From positions 124,001-188,000 of the forward strand of contig CALLMM010000001.1 in NCBI GenBank assembly GCA_938005745.1: a DNA stretch of 64,000 nt. Direction: 5' to 3'. A program made the translations under genes and the position numbers. Positions 36,443-44,595 of the stretch are shown here, piece by piece. Numbering within the stretch: the stretch's first letter is position 1; the number at the start of each line of letters is the position of its first letter. The notes beneath the pieces were generated by a model. It had not been told where the DNA came from. It ran no database searches and saw only the letters and a program-made list of their open reading frames with translations. This DNA comes from an uncultured Chthonomonadales bacterium. GTDB lineage: Bacteria; Armatimonadota; Chthonomonadetes; Chthonomonadales; CAJBBX01.

Positions 36443-37852
36443 TCAATCCCTTGCGGGCAGGAGCGCGGCGCGCATGGCGTCCAGCACGCTGCCCGCCGCC
36501 ACGATCTCGACGCCCAGCCCTTTCGGCAGGCGCGATGTGTTGTGGCGCGAGAGAATAGCGCGCTTGAAACCCAACCGCGCCGCCTCACGCAGCCGCTTCT
36601 CCACCTGCGAGACGGCGCGCACCTCGCCCCCCAGTCCGACCTCGCCGATCAGAATGGCGGTCGGGTCTACCGGCTGCTCACGGAAGTTGGAGGCGACTGC
36701 CATCGTCACCGCCAGGTCTGCCGCCGGCTCCAGAATCCGCACGCCTCCCGCCACATTCACAAAGACATCCTGCTCCGCCAGCTTCAGCCCGAGACGCTTC
36801 TCCAGCACCGCCAGCAGCATGTGCAGACGGGTCAGGTCTATCCCGGTCGCCGAACGGCGCGGGTTTGCCAGAAAGGAGCGCGCCACCAGCGCCTGAATCT
36901 CGACCAGCAGCGGGCGCGTTCCCTCCAGCGTGGCGGCGACCGCCGAACCGCTCGCCTCCACCGTCCGTTCCGCCAGCAGCGCGGCGGAGGGGTTCTCCAC
37001 CTCCGTCAAGCCCTCCTCGCGCATCTCAAACAGCCCGATCTCGTCCGTGGAGCCGAAACGGTTCTTGACGGCGCGCAGGATCCGGTACGCCTGCTGCCGC
37101 TCGCCCTCGAAGTAGAGCACCGTGTCCACCATATGCTCCAGCACGCGCGGACCTGCCAGCGATCCCTCCTTGGTAACGTGCCCGATCAGGAAGATGGGCG
37201 GACCGCCCGTCTTCGCCAGACGCGCCAGCGCATGGGCGCAGCTTCGAATCTGGCTGACCGTGCCGGGAGCCGAATCGAGCGCGGGGTCGTAGGTCGTCTG
37301 AATGGAGTCCACCACCACCAGCGCGGGGTTCGCCGCCTCGATGTGGTGCAGGATCGCGCCGATCTCCGTCTCGTTGACCACCAGCAGACGCTCCGACAGC
37401 GCGCCCAGACGCTGACTGCGCAGCCGTATCTGCTGAACGCTCTCCTCCCCGGAGACATACAGCGCCGACAGCGCGCCGGACTCCGCCTCCGGCGTCCGGG
37501 CGGCGATGCGGTGCGCCGCCTGCGTCAGCAGCGTGGATTTGCCGATGCCCGGATCGCCCCCGACCAGCACCAGCGCGCCCGGAACGATCCCGCCCCCCAG
37601 CACACGGTCCAGTTCCCCGATCCCGCAGGTGAGACGACGCTCCGCCTGCGCTGTCACCTCGGTGATCGGCACGGGCGCGCTGATGGAGGAGGGCAGCGAG
37701 ACCCCGGTTTTTGCGGAGGGAGCCGCCTTCTCCCGGACGATCAGCTCCTCGATGAAGCTGTTCCACTCCCCGCACTCCGGGCAGCGTCCCAGCCAGCGCG
37801 GAGAGTCGTAGCCGCAGGACTGACAGACGAAACGGGTGTTGGATTTTGGCAT
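36443..37852 (-). CDS. radA: DNA repair protein RadA/Sms
   Basis: 469 residues. Zinc finger CQSCGYDSPRWLGRCPECG (about 9-27), RecA-type core with Walker A GGDPGIGKSTLL (about 92-103), the RadA motif KNRFGSTDE, and a C-terminal Lon-like domain (LAVTMAVASNF, FIGEVGLGGEVR-type block). It is a branch-migration helicase that processes recombination intermediates. It is the last gene of a minus-strand unit with PhyH, the E2 enzyme and the frameshifted remnant. The distance to the remnant's stop is 20 bp. Confidence 0.97.
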   Translation of the reverse strand: MPKSNTRFVCQSCGYDSPRWLGRCPECGEWNSFIEELIVREKAAPSAKTGVSLPSSISAPVPITEVTAQAERRLTCGIGELDRVLGGGIVPGALVLVGGDPGIGKSTLLTQAAHRIAARTPEAESGALSALYVSGEESVQQIRLRSQRLGALSERLLVVNETEIGAILHHIEAANPALVVVDSIQTTYDPALDSAPGTVSQIRSCAHALARLAKTGGPPIFLIGHVTKEGSLAGPRVLEHMVDTVLYFEGERQQAYRILRAVKNRFGSTDEIGLFEMREEGLTEVENPSAALLAERTVEASGSAVAATLEGTRPLLVEIQALVARSFLANPRRSATGIDLTRLHMLLAVLEKRLGLKLAEQDVFVNVAGGVRILEPAADLAVTMAVASNFREQPVDPTAILIGEVGLGGEVRAVSQVEKRLREAARLGFKRAILSRHNTSRLPKGLGVEIVAAGSVLDAMRAALLPARD

Positions 37853-37872
37853 GATCTGTCTTCAGAGAGAGG

Positions 37873-38145
37873 TTATCGGCGCTCCAGGTTATCCAGCAGG
37901 ATCGCCAGCGCGACGGCGATTGGCGGTCCAGCACGCGGATCGGATCCGCCGTCAGGTCCATCACATACTTATCGGCGAGGGTAAGCCGCCGGATGAACGC
38001 TCCGAGCGGCTGCCCGCTCACATGCGTGATGACAAAGTTGGTGCGAATGAAGTCACCGACGATATCTACCAGAGGCAGGCGGCGCATCAGCGCCTTCGTC
38101 CAGCTATCCTCACGGCGCGCCGCCCCGGGGAGGCTGATCGTTCAT
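37873..38145 (-). pseudogene. Frameshifted scramblase/LURP-one-like remnant
   Basis: There is no uninterrupted reading frame, but three frames joined give one plausible short protein. It starts MNDQPPRGGAP at 38145, preceded by AAGAGG. It continues in another frame as LPLVDIVGDFIRTNF and SGQPLGAFIRRLTLADKYV, and ends in a third as PPIAVALAILLDNLERR before TAA. The pattern (GxxLGxIxR, DKYVxDLT, an ALAILLD-ERR end) resembles phospholipid-scramblase/LURP-one-related proteins, but this is about 90 residues instead of 150-200. Two frameshifts point to a decaying gene. Sequencing errors at two sites are an alternative. Confidence 0.42.
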
Positions 38146-38161
38146 GGATACGAACCTCTTT

Positions 38162-39418
38162 CTAATCGGTCCACTCCCGGCGCAGAGCGAGCGCGCGCTG
38201 TTGAACCTCCTGAAGGAAGCTCGCCGCGCCGAAGCCGTTTATCAGGCGGTGGTCGAAAGTCATCGTCATATTCGCCGTCGTGCGAAAGCCGACCGCGCCG
38301 TCGGGCAGCGGACAGGCTTCGGGATAGGGCGCGCCGATAAAGAGCGTGGCGACGGCGGGGGGGACCAGCGCGGGAACGCCCCTGCGCGCGCCGGTCTGCG
38401 CCAGACTGGTCAGGCTGATCTGCATCGCCTCATGCGCCTGATCCTCGCCCGCCCTCGCCCGCTGGATGGCGGATTTCGCTTCGGCGATGAACGCCTCGAA
38501 CGTCAGCGCGTCGGCGCGATGGACACAGGCAATCGTCAACGCGTCCTGCGGGCGCGCCACCGCAATTCCCAGATGCAGGTTCTCGTAGCGGCGCAGAACC
38601 CCGTCACCCGCCAGCGTGCTGCGAAAGCGCGGGTGACTCTTTGCCGCCTGCGCCACGCACCAGGCAAACAGCAGGAACCGGGTCGGCTGACGATCCTCCG
38701 GGAGGGTCTCGCGCAGCCTCTCGCGCGCCTCCTCGATCGCGCCCCACTCCAGAGTCATCTCCAGGGTCGCCGGCACCGCCGTCTGTACGCCGCGCTGCAT
38801 CCGATAGATGAGGGCGCGCTGCGCGGCGGGGAGCGGCTCCTCCGTATACGGGAACTTCGCGTCGGCAGCCTCCCGCTTCGGCGTCTGCGTCCAGGCGGAG
38901 GCGGAGTCGCGCAGAGCCTGCAGATAGCGGTCTATCGCTTCGGGCAGCAGCTTTCCGTCGCTCTGCTCTGCCAGCCGGTACAGGATCTCCTCCGGAACGC
39001 CCTGCTCGCGCGCATAGGCGCGCGTGCGCGGAGGGATCCGCTGATTACCCATAACCGGGCGCGTCGGGGGCGTCGTCGTGAGCGGGGCGGACACCGATGC
39101 GGCGGAGCGGGAAGGCAGCTCCGGAGCGGGCGTTTCGGGAGCGGCGGCGGTCTGCGCGGCGCGAAGCCTGCCGATCACCGCGCCGATGGGAAGAATATCC
39201 TCCTCGTTTGCCAGCCACGCCTCCAGCACCCCCTCCGCCGGCGCCTCGATCTCCAGGATCGCCTTGTCGGTCTCTATCTCGAAGATCGGCTCATCTTTGC
39301 CTACGCGCTCGCCCGGCTGTTTCAGAAAGCGAAGCAGCCGCGCCTCCTGCAGCCCCTCCCCCATCTGCGGGATCCGAATCTCGACGACAGACATCCCCTG
39401 TGCCCCCTGCGCCGTCAT
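38162..39418 (-). CDS. 2-oxoacid dehydrogenase E2-type acyltransferase
   Basis: 418 residues. Its start overlaps the PhyH stop (ATGA); an alternative ATG is at 39394. Lipoyl domain (about 10-85): IRIPQMGEGLQEARLL, and FEIETDKAILEIEAPAEG with the lipoyl-lysine. A Pro/Ala/Thr-rich linker and a divergent E3-binding-like segment (RTRAYAREQGVPEEILYRL) follow, then the CAT-like catalytic domain. The active-site block reads FDHRLINGFGAA: the catalytic His is present, but the usual DG is NG. No E1 or E3 gene is nearby, so the partner complex is unknown. Confidence 0.85.
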   Translation of the reverse strand: MTAQGAQGMSVVEIRIPQMGEGLQEARLLRFLKQPGERVGKDEPIFEIETDKAILEIEAPAEGVLEAWLANEEDILPIGAVIGRLRAAQTAAAPETPAPELPSRSAASVSAPLTTTPPTRPVMGNQRIPPRTRAYAREQGVPEEILYRLAEQSDGKLLPEAIDRYLQALRDSASAWTQTPKREAADAKFPYTEEPLPAAQRALIYRMQRGVQTAVPATLEMTLEWGAIEEARERLRETLPEDRQPTRFLLFAWCVAQAAKSHPRFRSTLAGDGVLRRYENLHLGIAVARPQDALTIACVHRADALTFEAFIAEAKSAIQRARAGEDQAHEAMQISLTSLAQTGARRGVPALVPPAVATLFIGAPYPEACPLPDGAVGFRTTANMTMTFDHRLINGFGAASFLQEVQQRALALRREWTD

Positions 39419-40317
39419 CCTACCCGATCCTCCGACTCTTCGTAGGGGCGAAAGCCGCGCACCATCAGCCCGTGCTGGTTCTCCTTCTTCGCCTGTTCGG
39501 CGCGCTTTTCGGCTTCAGCGCGATTGGCGGTGGTCGTCGCGCCGATCACCACATAGTCGTTGGCGCGGCGGTAGCGGTGGATGAAGACCGGGCGCGGCTT
39601 GTCCGAGCGGTTGGTCTGCGAGCCGTGAATCGTCTTCACATGGAAGAAGATAGAGTCGCCCGCCCTGCCGACAATCGGCAGAGCGCGCTCCCAGGGCCAC
39701 TCCTCAGCATCCAGCCCCAGATGCGAGGAGGTATCCACATGTTTGAGCACGCCAAAGCGATGGGAGCCGGGAACCACGTAGAGCGCGCCGTTGACCAGAT
39801 CGGTATCCACCGCATAGTTGAGGATCGCAACCGGACCCTCATACTTGTGCTCGAAGTAGGCGGCGTCCTGATGCAGATTCTTGGCATGACCGCCGACCGG
39901 CTCCTTGTAGAGGCACTGCCCATCCATAAAAAGCTCGATATCCGGCCCGAGGATCGCCTCCACGATGTCCAGCGCCTTCGGGTCGAACGCGCTCTGGAAG
40001 AAGGCGGCGCTGGTGCTGTAGCGCAGGGAGAGCACCATGATCTGTTTGTCCCGGGTGAAGCCGGGCGGAGCCGGGATGAAGAGCGTCCCGTCCGGCGTTA
40101 CCCAGCCTTCGGGAACCTGCCGCGCCCGATCCAGCAGCGAGAGGGCGCGGGCGGCGGTCGCCTCGATATCGCGGTTCAAGGCTTCGAGGTAGGGCTTCAT
40201 CAGCCCGCGTACCACCAGACAGCCATGCTCCCGATAGATGGCGGCGGCGCGCGCCGCATCCAGACGCTCCGCGTCCATCTCGATCTTATCCACAGTCACA
40301 TCCGACCCGATAGTCAT
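39415..40317 (-). CDS. Phytanoyl-CoA dioxygenase (PhyH) family protein
   Basis: 300 residues; AGGAGGT precedes the ATG. A canonical Fe(II)/2-oxoglutarate site is visible: LHQDAAY (HxD), VPGSHRFG, and TIHGSQTNRSDKPRPVFIHRY with the distal His and the 2-oxoglutarate-binding Arg. Unlike the PhyH protein at 26851, its HxD is intact. It heads the minus-strand unit driven by the perfect promoter at 40371-40399. The substrate is unknown, and co-transcription with an acyltransferase hints at acyl-group chemistry. Confidence 0.88.
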   Translation of the reverse strand: MTIGSDVTVDKIEMDAERLDAARAAAIYREHGCLVVRGLMKPYLEALNRDIEATAARALSLLDRARQVPEGWVTPDGTLFIPAPPGFTRDKQIMVLSLRYSTSAAFFQSAFDPKALDIVEAILGPDIELFMDGQCLYKEPVGGHAKNLHQDAAYFEHKYEGPVAILNYAVDTDLVNGALYVVPGSHRFGVLKHVDTSSHLGLDAEEWPWERALPIVGRAGDSIFFHVKTIHGSQTNRSDKPRPVFIHRYRRANDYVVIGATTTANRAEAEKRAEQAKKENQHGLMVRGFRPYEESEDRVG

Positions 40318-40370
40318 GACAGTACCTCCTACCTCTTCCCCGGCGGCAGATGACCGCGCCGGTCTGACTG

Positions 40371-40399
40371 ATTATACATGCGCCCCTGTAGGATGTCAA
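40371..40399 (-). promoter_or_regulatory. Perfect sigma-70 promoter of the PhyH-E2-radA unit
   Basis: On the minus strand TTGACA (40399-40394), 17 bp, TATAAT (40376-40371). The leader is about 45 nt. Confidence 0.88.
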
Positions 40400-40550
40400 T
40401 TTCAAGGACAGAGTCCCCCGAAACCCGACGCAAGACGATCGGGACGCATGCAGGGAGAAGCTGGCGGCGGGACGAATACCGTGAAGAGATCGCTTTTCGA
40501 TCACACGATTCTGCGCGGAACGCCCCCGCGCATATGAAGGAGTGAACAGA

Positions 40551-41930
40551 ATGTCCGAAAAGTTATCGCGTCGCGAACTGCTGGAGCAGGGCGGCAAGGC
40601 CGCCGTCGGAGTCGGGATCGCCGCCTCTGCGCCTGGATGGCTCTCTTCCGGCGTGCACGCCGAGACGGTCTCCCGACCGCGCCGACAGGTCTCCCCCAAT
40701 GAGAAGGTGGTTTTGGGGCTGATCGGTGCGGGAGGCATGGGCTGCGCCAACATGTATACGCTCATGGGCAAACGGGAGGTGGAGGTCGCCGCGATCTGTG
40801 ATGTGGATGAGTCGCATCTTGCCGAGCCAACCAAACGGGTGACGGCGAAGTACGGGCGCGCCCCGCAGGTCTTCAAGGATTTCCGTAAGCTTCTGGAGAT
40901 GAAGGAGATCAACGCGGTCATCATCGGCACGCCCGACCACTGGCACGCGCTGCCGACCGTCCTCGCCTGCGAGGCGGAAAAAGATATCTACTGCGAGAAG
41001 CCGATCTCTCACAACATCGTTGAGGGCATCGCGATGGCCAATGCGGCGCGCAAATTCCGGCGCGTGGTGCAGGTCGGAACCTGGCAGCGCAGCACGCAGC
41101 ACTTTATAGATGCCATTGACTATGTGCGTTCCGGAAAGCTGGGCAAGATCACCCTGTGCCGCGCCTGGACGCTGGGACACGCGGGACAGGGCAAGAGCCA
41201 GCCGCAGAACCCGCCCGCCGGCTTTGACTACGACTTCTGGGTCGGTCCGGCGCAGTGGGAGCCGTTCCAGCCCAACCGGCAGCACGGCAGCTTCCGCTGG
41301 TTCTTTAACTATGCGGGCGGTCTGACCGGCGACTGGGGCGTTCACATGATAGACATCGCCCTGCTGGCGATGAGCCAGAACGACCACGACCTGCCGATGC
41401 CCGCGCGGGTCTCCTCTGTCGGAGGCAAGATCGTCTGCGGTCCGGACGACGACCGCACCACGCCCGATACGCAGCTGGCGATCTTTCAGTTCAATAAACC
41501 GGACGGCACGCCGGACTGGCTGCTGCACTGGGAGGTGCGCGTCGGCGGACCGGGCATTGACGGCGGCGGGCATCACGGCACGGAGTTCATCGGTCAGAAC
41601 GGGCGGCTGCTGGTAGATCGCGAGGGATGGCGCGTCTGGACGCCGGACAACAAACCGCTGGAGAAGATCCCCTCATCCCGACGGGTCAACGATCACTGGC
41701 AGAACTGGCTCGACTGCATCAAGTCCCGCGAACTGTGCCGCTCCGACCTCTACTCCATGTTCCAGACGACCACCGTCTGCCATCTGGCGAATATCGCCTA
41801 CCGCACGGGGGAGCATCTGGAATGGGACAACGCGCATCTGACCATTCGCAACAGCCGCAAAGCGCGGGAAGATATGGTCTTTCAACGCAGGTACCGCAAG
41901 CCCTGGTCGCTTCCGATGCATAAGGCGTGA
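40551..41930 (+). CDS. Tat-exported Gfo/Idh/MocA family oxidoreductase
   Basis: 459 residues from the ATG at 40551 (GAAGGAG upstream; GTG at 40542 is an alternative). Twin-arginine signal SRRELLEQGGKAAVG. Rossmann motif VVLGLIGAGGMGCAN, family motif YCEKPISHN (the EKP lysine), then DHWHALPTVLACEAEKD and the second-domain blocks GDWGVHMID and RIHTPD-like positions. Planctomycete and armatimonad genomes are rich in such periplasmic NAD(P)-dependent sugar oxidoreductases. The substrate is unknown. It is divergent from the PhyH gene. Confidence 0.9.
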   Translation: MSEKLSRRELLEQGGKAAVGVGIAASAPGWLSSGVHAETVSRPRRQVSPNEKVVLGLIGAGGMGCANMYTLMGKREVEVAAICDVDESHLAEPTKRVTAKYGRAPQVFKDFRKLLEMKEINAVIIGTPDHWHALPTVLACEAEKDIYCEKPISHNIVEGIAMANAARKFRRVVQVGTWQRSTQHFIDAIDYVRSGKLGKITLCRAWTLGHAGQGKSQPQNPPAGFDYDFWVGPAQWEPFQPNRQHGSFRWFFNYAGGLTGDWGVHMIDIALLAMSQNDHDLPMPARVSSVGGKIVCGPDDDRTTPDTQLAIFQFNKPDGTPDWLLHWEVRVGGPGIDGGGHHGTEFIGQNGRLLVDREGWRVWTPDNKPLEKIPSSRRVNDHWQNWLDCIKSRELCRSDLYSMFQTTTVCHLANIAYRTGEHLEWDNAHLTIRNSRKAREDMVFQRRYRKPWSLPMHKA

Positions 41931-42198
41931 GAGAGTTTCAGGAGACATCTGTCACACAGAGAGTGAAAAAAGTCGCCTGGCTGTAGCGGCAGTAGTTTCA
42001 ATTCTGCCCGGCAGTCGGCGCGCCGGCTCGGGTAGCGTTCCGCGACTCAGGCAACCGGGACCGCGACGTCCCTCCATACGTCCGACCCGAAGAGAGATCG
42101 GATCGGAAGTATCTATGCTATGTACAGGCTTCGGTGGTACACTATCGGAAAGAGGGCGGATCGCCTGTGAACCGAAATGTGCATAGGAGGAACGGCAG

Positions 42199-42627
42199 AT
42201 GACCGGCGCGCCGGAACCGAAACATCCCCTGATTGCCGCTCTGGAAGAGGCGTCTCGCGATCTTCTGTACATGAGCGAAAGCGACTATCCGCTGACCCCG
42301 TTTCTCTGGGAGAGAGAGAAGGTCGGCGAGGCGGGCGTTACGCCGGAGAGCGTCGCCGCCTTCGCCGGACATCCTGCCGATACGCCGGTGGAGACGGCGG
42401 ACTTTGAGAGCTTCTTCGAGGCGGCGCAAGCCGAAGAGGAGTGGTATGAGCCGGAGGAGCTGCTTCAGGCAAAAGGCTTTCAGAACCTGGTGGCTCTCCT
42501 GAAGGCGCAGCTTGCCGATCTGCAGGTATATAAGGTGGGAGGCGAACCGGAGCGCGAGGTCTTTGTGGTCGGCAGGACAGAGACGGGCGACTACGCCGGC
42601 GTCTCCACGCGGGTCGTCGAGACATAA
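42199..42627 (+). CDS. nuiA: Nuclease A inhibitor (NuiA-like)
   Basis: 142 residues; AGGAGG precedes the ATG. It matches the NuiA family along most of its length: LYMSESDYPLTPFLWE, VETADFESFFEAA, QVYKVGGEPEREVFVVGRTETGDYAG and the C-terminal VSTRVVET. NuiA of Anabaena binds and blocks the sugar-non-specific nuclease NucA. Here a DNA/RNA non-specific nuclease is encoded convergently 40 bp downstream, so the pair is probably cognate. The 268 bp upstream (41931-42198) hold no gene or RNA I recognise. Confidence 0.85.
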   Translation: MTGAPEPKHPLIAALEEASRDLLYMSESDYPLTPFLWEREKVGEAGVTPESVAAFAGHPADTPVETADFESFFEAAQAEEEWYEPEELLQAKGFQNLVALLKAQLADLQVYKVGGEPEREVFVVGRTETGDYAGVSTRVVET

Positions 42628-42641
42628 GAGAGAGAGCGGGA

Positions 42642-42656
42642 CAGGGATCCTCCCTG
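42642..42656. terminator. Small hairpin between the convergent inhibitor and nuclease genes
   Basis: CAGGGA-TCC-TCCCTG, a 6-bp perfect stem in a 40-bp gap. Confidence 0.4.
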
Positions 42657-42667
42657 CCCCGACGCCT

Positions 42668-43603
42668 CTATTCGCGGTCCAGCGTTGACATGAGTCTGGA
42701 ACGGGCGGCGGCAGGCACGTTTTCCAGCAGCCGGTATCCGGTCAACTGCTCGATCTCCGAGGGGGCGACCCGGAACTGCCGCCAGTCGGATTCGCGAATG
42801 TCATCTCGATTGGGCATCTTGACCGCAATCACCCGCGCGCCGCGCCCCATCCGCTGCAGGTCGTCCCCCGGCGCGTCCTCCAGCAGTACGATCACCTTCC
42901 AGGTGAAGGCGGGGACCGTGATCTTGCGCTGCCGACCGATCCGGCGCGGTCTCTGCGGATCGGTCACGCCCGCCACGATGTAGGCTTCTTTGCCCTTCTC
43001 GATCTGATCCCGCGTGTAGTCCTCCAGCCCCTTCCAGGGTCCCTGATTGTTCCCTCCCGCCTGCGGCACGATGTTGGTCATTAGGAAGGTCGCGTTGTTG
43101 TCCTCACGGGAGTTGGAGCGATCCGCCGACGGGCACATATGCCCGCGGTCAAAGCCGCTGCGGGTGTAGTCGCCGGGGGTTACGCGGTCGAAGCCGTCGG
43201 GCAGGTCGGGGTCGGGTTGAAACTGACCGCGCTCCACTGTCCCGAGATCCTCCCGGCTCAGATGCCAGCTGACCCAGTTGGGGCGATTGCGTTCGGCGTT
43301 GTAGGAGAGGACGTACTGCGGACGCCGGATCAGGTAACGCTCACGGCTGCGGGGGTCGGAGACGGCGGCGTCGGGATTGCCCAGCAGCAGATTGGCTGCG
43401 ATCCGTGCGCCCGGACTGCGCGCGCCTGTCGGTTCGGCGCGGCGTTCTGAAGGCTCAGCGCGGCGCGAAGGGGTCTCGGAGGTCGTCGTCCGCCCGGCGC
43501 GGCGGGGTGGCTCCGGGCGGTAGCGGTTGTTGAGCCACCAGAACCCGACAGCAAGGATCAGCAGAAAGAAGACGACGGTAGAAGAGCGTTTTTTCGTATT
43601 CAC
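42668..43603 (-). CDS. DNA/RNA non-specific endonuclease (NucA-like), membrane-anchored or secreted
   Basis: 311 residues from a GTG that overlaps the stop of the upstream nuclease gene (GTGA). An N-terminal helix (VVFFLLILAVGFWWL) and a low-complexity Arg/Ser/Pro region are followed by the beta-beta-alpha-metal fold. The key motif is DRGHMCPSADR (catalytic His), then NNATFLMTNIVPQAGGNNQGPW (metal-binding Asn) and LEDYTR. It should degrade extracellular DNA and RNA without sequence preference. The NuiA-like inhibitor lies convergent, which would protect the producing cell. Confidence 0.9.
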   Translation of the reverse strand: MNTKKRSSTVVFFLLILAVGFWWLNNRYRPEPPRRAGRTTTSETPSRRAEPSERRAEPTGARSPGARIAANLLLGNPDAAVSDPRSRERYLIRRPQYVLSYNAERNRPNWVSWHLSREDLGTVERGQFQPDPDLPDGFDRVTPGDYTRSGFDRGHMCPSADRSNSREDNNATFLMTNIVPQAGGNNQGPWKGLEDYTRDQIEKGKEAYIVAGVTDPQRPRRIGRQRKITVPAFTWKVIVLLEDAPGDDLQRMGRGARVIAVKMPNRDDIRESDWRQFRVAPSEIEQLTGYRLLENVPAAARSRLMSTLDRE

Positions 43604-44520
43604 GGCGTACCTCGCAGTCCGGAGAGTGCGTCCGGCGGGGGCGCGTCTGTCTGCTTCCAGCGTAGACGCGCCGTAACCGGGAAGTGATCGGAAGGATAGC
43701 GTCCGCGCCGGTTCTCGCGGACAATCTGCGCATCCAGCACATAGAAGTCGAGGGAGGCGAAGACGTAGTCAATCTTCGCGCCGGAGGTTACGCCCCGAAA
43801 AGCGTGAAACGTGCCGACCTCCGCGGCGTCGGAGCGGCGCACCCGGAAGGTGTCTACCAGCGGAAAGTCGAGCTGTGAGGTGAGAAATCGCGTGGCGGGG
43901 TTCTCTTCGCCCGCGTTCAGGTCTCCCAGCAGCAGGATCGGCTCCGCCTTCCGGCGCGCACGCATCCGCTCCAGCAGAAGCCGGACGCTGCGCTCCCGTG
44001 AGGGCTGCGACTCGTGATCCAGATGGACGTTGTAGACAGACAGAGCGCGTCCGGTCATCCGATCCGTCAGCCGCGCCCAGGTGCAGATACGGGTGATCCG
44101 GTTTCCCCAGGATTTCGAGCCGGGAACCTCCGGCGTGTCGGAGAGCCAGAAGGTGCCGCTCTCTTCCACGCTGAAGCGGCTCTTGCGATAGAGGATCGCG
44201 CTGTGCTCGCCCGCCGACTTTCCGTCATCCCTTCCCACGCCCAGAGCCGCATACTCCGGCAGCGCCTTCAGCAGCTCGTCCAGCTGAAACCGCAGCGCCT
44301 CCTGCAGCCCGATCACGTCGGATTGCTGGCTCCGGAGGAGGTCGAAAACCATCTCGCGCCGCTTCTCCCAGTGGTTGTCTCCGTCGTTAGCCGTTCCATA
44401 GCGAATATTGAAGCTCATGACGCGCAGATCCTGGCAGCGCGCCGGCAGTCCGGCAGCCGCCATCGCCCCCAGCGTCAGCAGCAGCATGATCCCTGTATAC
44501 ACCTTCGCCATTTTCCTCAA
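43600..44520 (-). CDS. Endonuclease/exonuclease/phosphatase (EEP) family protein
   Basis: 306 residues with an N-terminal hydrophobic signal or anchor (VYTGIMLLLTLGAMAAAG). EEP signatures: VMSFNIRYGT, DVIGLQEALRF, YNVHLDHESQPSRERS, ILLLGDLNAGEENP and the C-terminal YPSDHFPVTARL. This matches the secreted EEP subgroup of nucleases/phosphodiesterases. It overlaps the NucA-like gene by 4 bp, so two nucleases are cotranscribed. An alternative start three codons in is possible. Confidence 0.88.
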   Translation of the reverse strand: MRKMAKVYTGIMLLLTLGAMAAAGLPARCQDLRVMSFNIRYGTANDGDNHWEKRREMVFDLLRSQQSDVIGLQEALRFQLDELLKALPEYAALGVGRDDGKSAGEHSAILYRKSRFSVEESGTFWLSDTPEVPGSKSWGNRITRICTWARLTDRMTGRALSVYNVHLDHESQPSRERSVRLLLERMRARRKAEPILLLGDLNAGEENPATRFLTSQLDFPLVDTFRVRRSDAAEVGTFHAFRGVTSGAKIDYVFASLDFYVLDAQIVRENRRGRYPSDHFPVTARLRWKQTDAPPPDALSGLRGTP

Positions 44521-44542
44521 GGAGTTTACGCCTGCAGCGTCA

Positions 44543-44576
44543 GAGCGCGGCGCTCAGACCGTCGAGCGCCGCGCTC
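44543..44576 (-). terminator. GC-rich hairpin after the fucosidase gene
   Basis: 12-bp perfect stem GAGCGCGGCGCT/AGCGCCGCGCTC with a 10-nt loop, on the far side of the fucosidase stop. Confidence 0.5.
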
Positions 44577-44595
44577 CCGCAAGGAGCCTGCCCGA

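Noticed and set aside
40600..42198. CRISPR-like or transposon-like remnants around the oxidoreductase gene and the gap after it
   Set aside because: No repeated spacers, terminal inverted repeats or transposase fragments could be found there or elsewhere in the window.
41931..42198. c-di-GMP (GEMM) riboswitch upstream of the nuclease inhibitor
   Set aside because: A short GGCAACC-like string is present, but the second GEMM motif is missing.
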